Below the pieces are notes generated by a model that worked only from the letters and a program-made list of their open reading frames with translations, was not told the origin of the DNA and made no database searches. This document shows, piece after piece, positions 63,279 to 64,000 of a stretch of DNA of 64,000 bases. The position numbers and the translations under genes were made by a program. The stretch covers positions 1 through 64,000 of the forward strand of contig JBEDUI010000071.1 in assembly GCA_040414495.1 (NCBI GenBank). Reading direction: 5' to 3'. Position 1 is the stretch's first letter, and each line of letters starts with the position of its first letter. Source of the stretch: DATAVB01 sp040414495. Lineage in GTDB: Bacteria > Actinomycetota > Actinomycetes > Mycobacteriales > QHCD01.

Positions 63279-63974
63279 TCAGGTGTCTCCGGCTCGTCGG
63301 AAGCCGTCCAACGCCCGCCCGCTGGCATAACCCGCCGCCGCCCGGGCCGCGTCGGGATCGCCGCTACAGATGGCCTCGACCAGCGCGACATGGTCATCGA
63401 TCATTTTCTTGGTGCTGTCGCCGCGTTCCTTCATTCGATTCAGGCCCGCTTCGATGAGATCGGCGATGGGCTGACGCATCGACTCCATCACGTAGCGCAT
63501 CACGGTATTTCCCGACGCCGCGACCACGGTGAAATGCAGCCGCAGGTCCAGCTCACCGAACGCGTCGAAATCGTCGGGACGCGCCTGCATCCGAGCCACG
63601 ATGTCGCGCAATTCGACCTCGATTTCCGGGGTCAATCGGGCCGCCGCCAGCGCCGCGCTCTCGCTTTCGATCCCCCGCCGGAATTCATGCAACTCGACAT
63701 TGCTGATCGCCCGCAACGTCATCCCCCAATGTAGGAAGACGCTGACCAGGTCGGGGCTGAACGACTTGACCCGAGCGGGTTTCCCGGTCGAGATCTCCAC
63801 GATGCTCAATGCCGCCAGCGCCCGTAATGCCTCGCGGATTACGGGTCGGCTGACGCCGAAGCTGTCGGCCAATTGGAATTCGGTCGGCAGCCGATCGCCT
63901 GGTTGCAGCCCCTCGTCGGCCATCCATTCCATCAGCCGGCGCGACACCTGCTCGCTGAGCGTCTCCCGTTGCAC
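63279..63974 (-). CDS. FadR-subfamily GntR regulator, start near window edge
   Basis: A ~231-residue GntR regulator. The winged helix is ETLSEQVSRRLMEWM...LPTEFQLADSFGVSRPVIREALRALAALSIV, and an FCD effector domain follows (EFRRGIESESAALAAARLT; LDLRLHFTVVAASGNTV with metal-binding His; DDHVALVEAICSGD). The frame is open further up to the window edge, so the GTG at 63974 may not be the true start. FCD members in sugar-acid loci often sense aldonates or their products. Confidence 0.88.
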   Translation of the reverse strand: MQRETLSEQVSRRLMEWMADEGLQPGDRLPTEFQLADSFGVSRPVIREALRALAALSIVEISTGKPARVKSFSPDLVSVFLHWGMTLRAISNVELHEFRRGIESESAALAAARLTPEIEVELRDIVARMQARPDDFDAFGELDLRLHFTVVAASGNTVMRYVMESMRQPIADLIEAGLNRMKERGDSTKKMIDDHVALVEAICSGDPDAARAAAGYASGRALDGFRRAGDT

Positions 63975-64000
63975 CGGACCACTGCCGAATCCGCGGCCAT

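Overview
This 64 kb window comes from a high-GC actinomycete chromosome. The evidence is a complete conservon (cvnABCD), a 13E12/DUF222-type HNH gene with an actinobacterial LexA box, a Sdh1-type sdhCAB operon, small actinobacterial families (DUF2630, DUF5302), frequent GTG starts, ATGA/TGATG gene overlaps, and three sugar ABC importers without their own ATPase gene. That last trait is common where one MsiK-type ATPase serves several importers. The genus cannot be fixed from the sequence alone. No rRNA, tRNA, CRISPR array, prophage or transposase was seen.

Layout. 0-1.6 kb: a decayed acyl/AMP ligase remnant joined in frame to an acyltransferase-3 membrane protein that is itself frameshifted. 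1.6-3.5 kb: a NarL-type two-component system. 3.6-10.2 kb (minus strand): alpha/beta hydrolase, MFS exporter, DExH RNA helicase, GNAT acetyltransferase and a CE15 glucuronoyl-esterase-like enzyme. 10.5-16.9 kb: LacI regulator, VLCAD-like acyl-CoA dehydrogenase, SDR, aldo/keto reductase, Nudix enzyme and a flippase-like membrane protein. 17.1-23.8 kb: a polytopic membrane protein and cvnABCD. 24.0-28.3 kb: sugar ABC importer 1 with a Gfo/Idh/MocA dehydrogenase, closed by a strong terminator. 28.4-30.7 kb: SOS-linked HNH gene and a LysR regulator. 30.8-34.1 kb: sdhCAB. 34.1-36.5 kb: small housekeeping genes. 36.6-39.8 kb: MacB/LolC-like ABC exporter. 40.1-43.0 kb: mannonate dehydratase, sugar-acid dehydrogenase and LacI. 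43.0-46.1 kb: NmrA-like protein, DHA2 exporter and divergent HxlR regulator. 46.0-49.6 kb: a four-gene operon resembling heteromeric D-hydroxyproline dehydrogenase plus a DapA-family deaminase. 49.8-54.8 kb: GH127 beta-L-arabinofuranosidase and ABC importer 2. 54.7-64.0 kb (minus strand): FadR and LysR regulators, RraA-family protein, enolase-superfamily dehydratase, then ABC importer 3 with a fused two-domain permease, SDR and a dihydroxyacetophenone-dioxygenase-like cupin.

Taken together, much of the window is devoted to plant-polysaccharide and sugar-acid scavenging. Extracellular or imported arabinosides and glucuronoyl esters are opened by GH127 and CE15-like enzymes, sugars enter through MsiK-dependent importers, and uronates or aldonates are oxidised and dehydrated by the uronate-type dehydrogenase, UxuA and the enolase-superfamily enzyme, under LacI, LysR and FadR control.

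The most unusual signals are: two copies of a 72-bp palindromic element about 56 kb apart in opposite orientation; duplicated C-terminal modules in CvnA; paired ACTA-N2-TAGT operators 21 bp apart at the HxlR locus; a LexA box lying over the HNH start codon; a 39-bp in-frame tandem repeat at the start of an SDR; a MarR-like gene fragment; and the enolase/RraA/cupin/fused-permease cluster, which is the best candidate here for an uncharacterised sugar-acid pathway.
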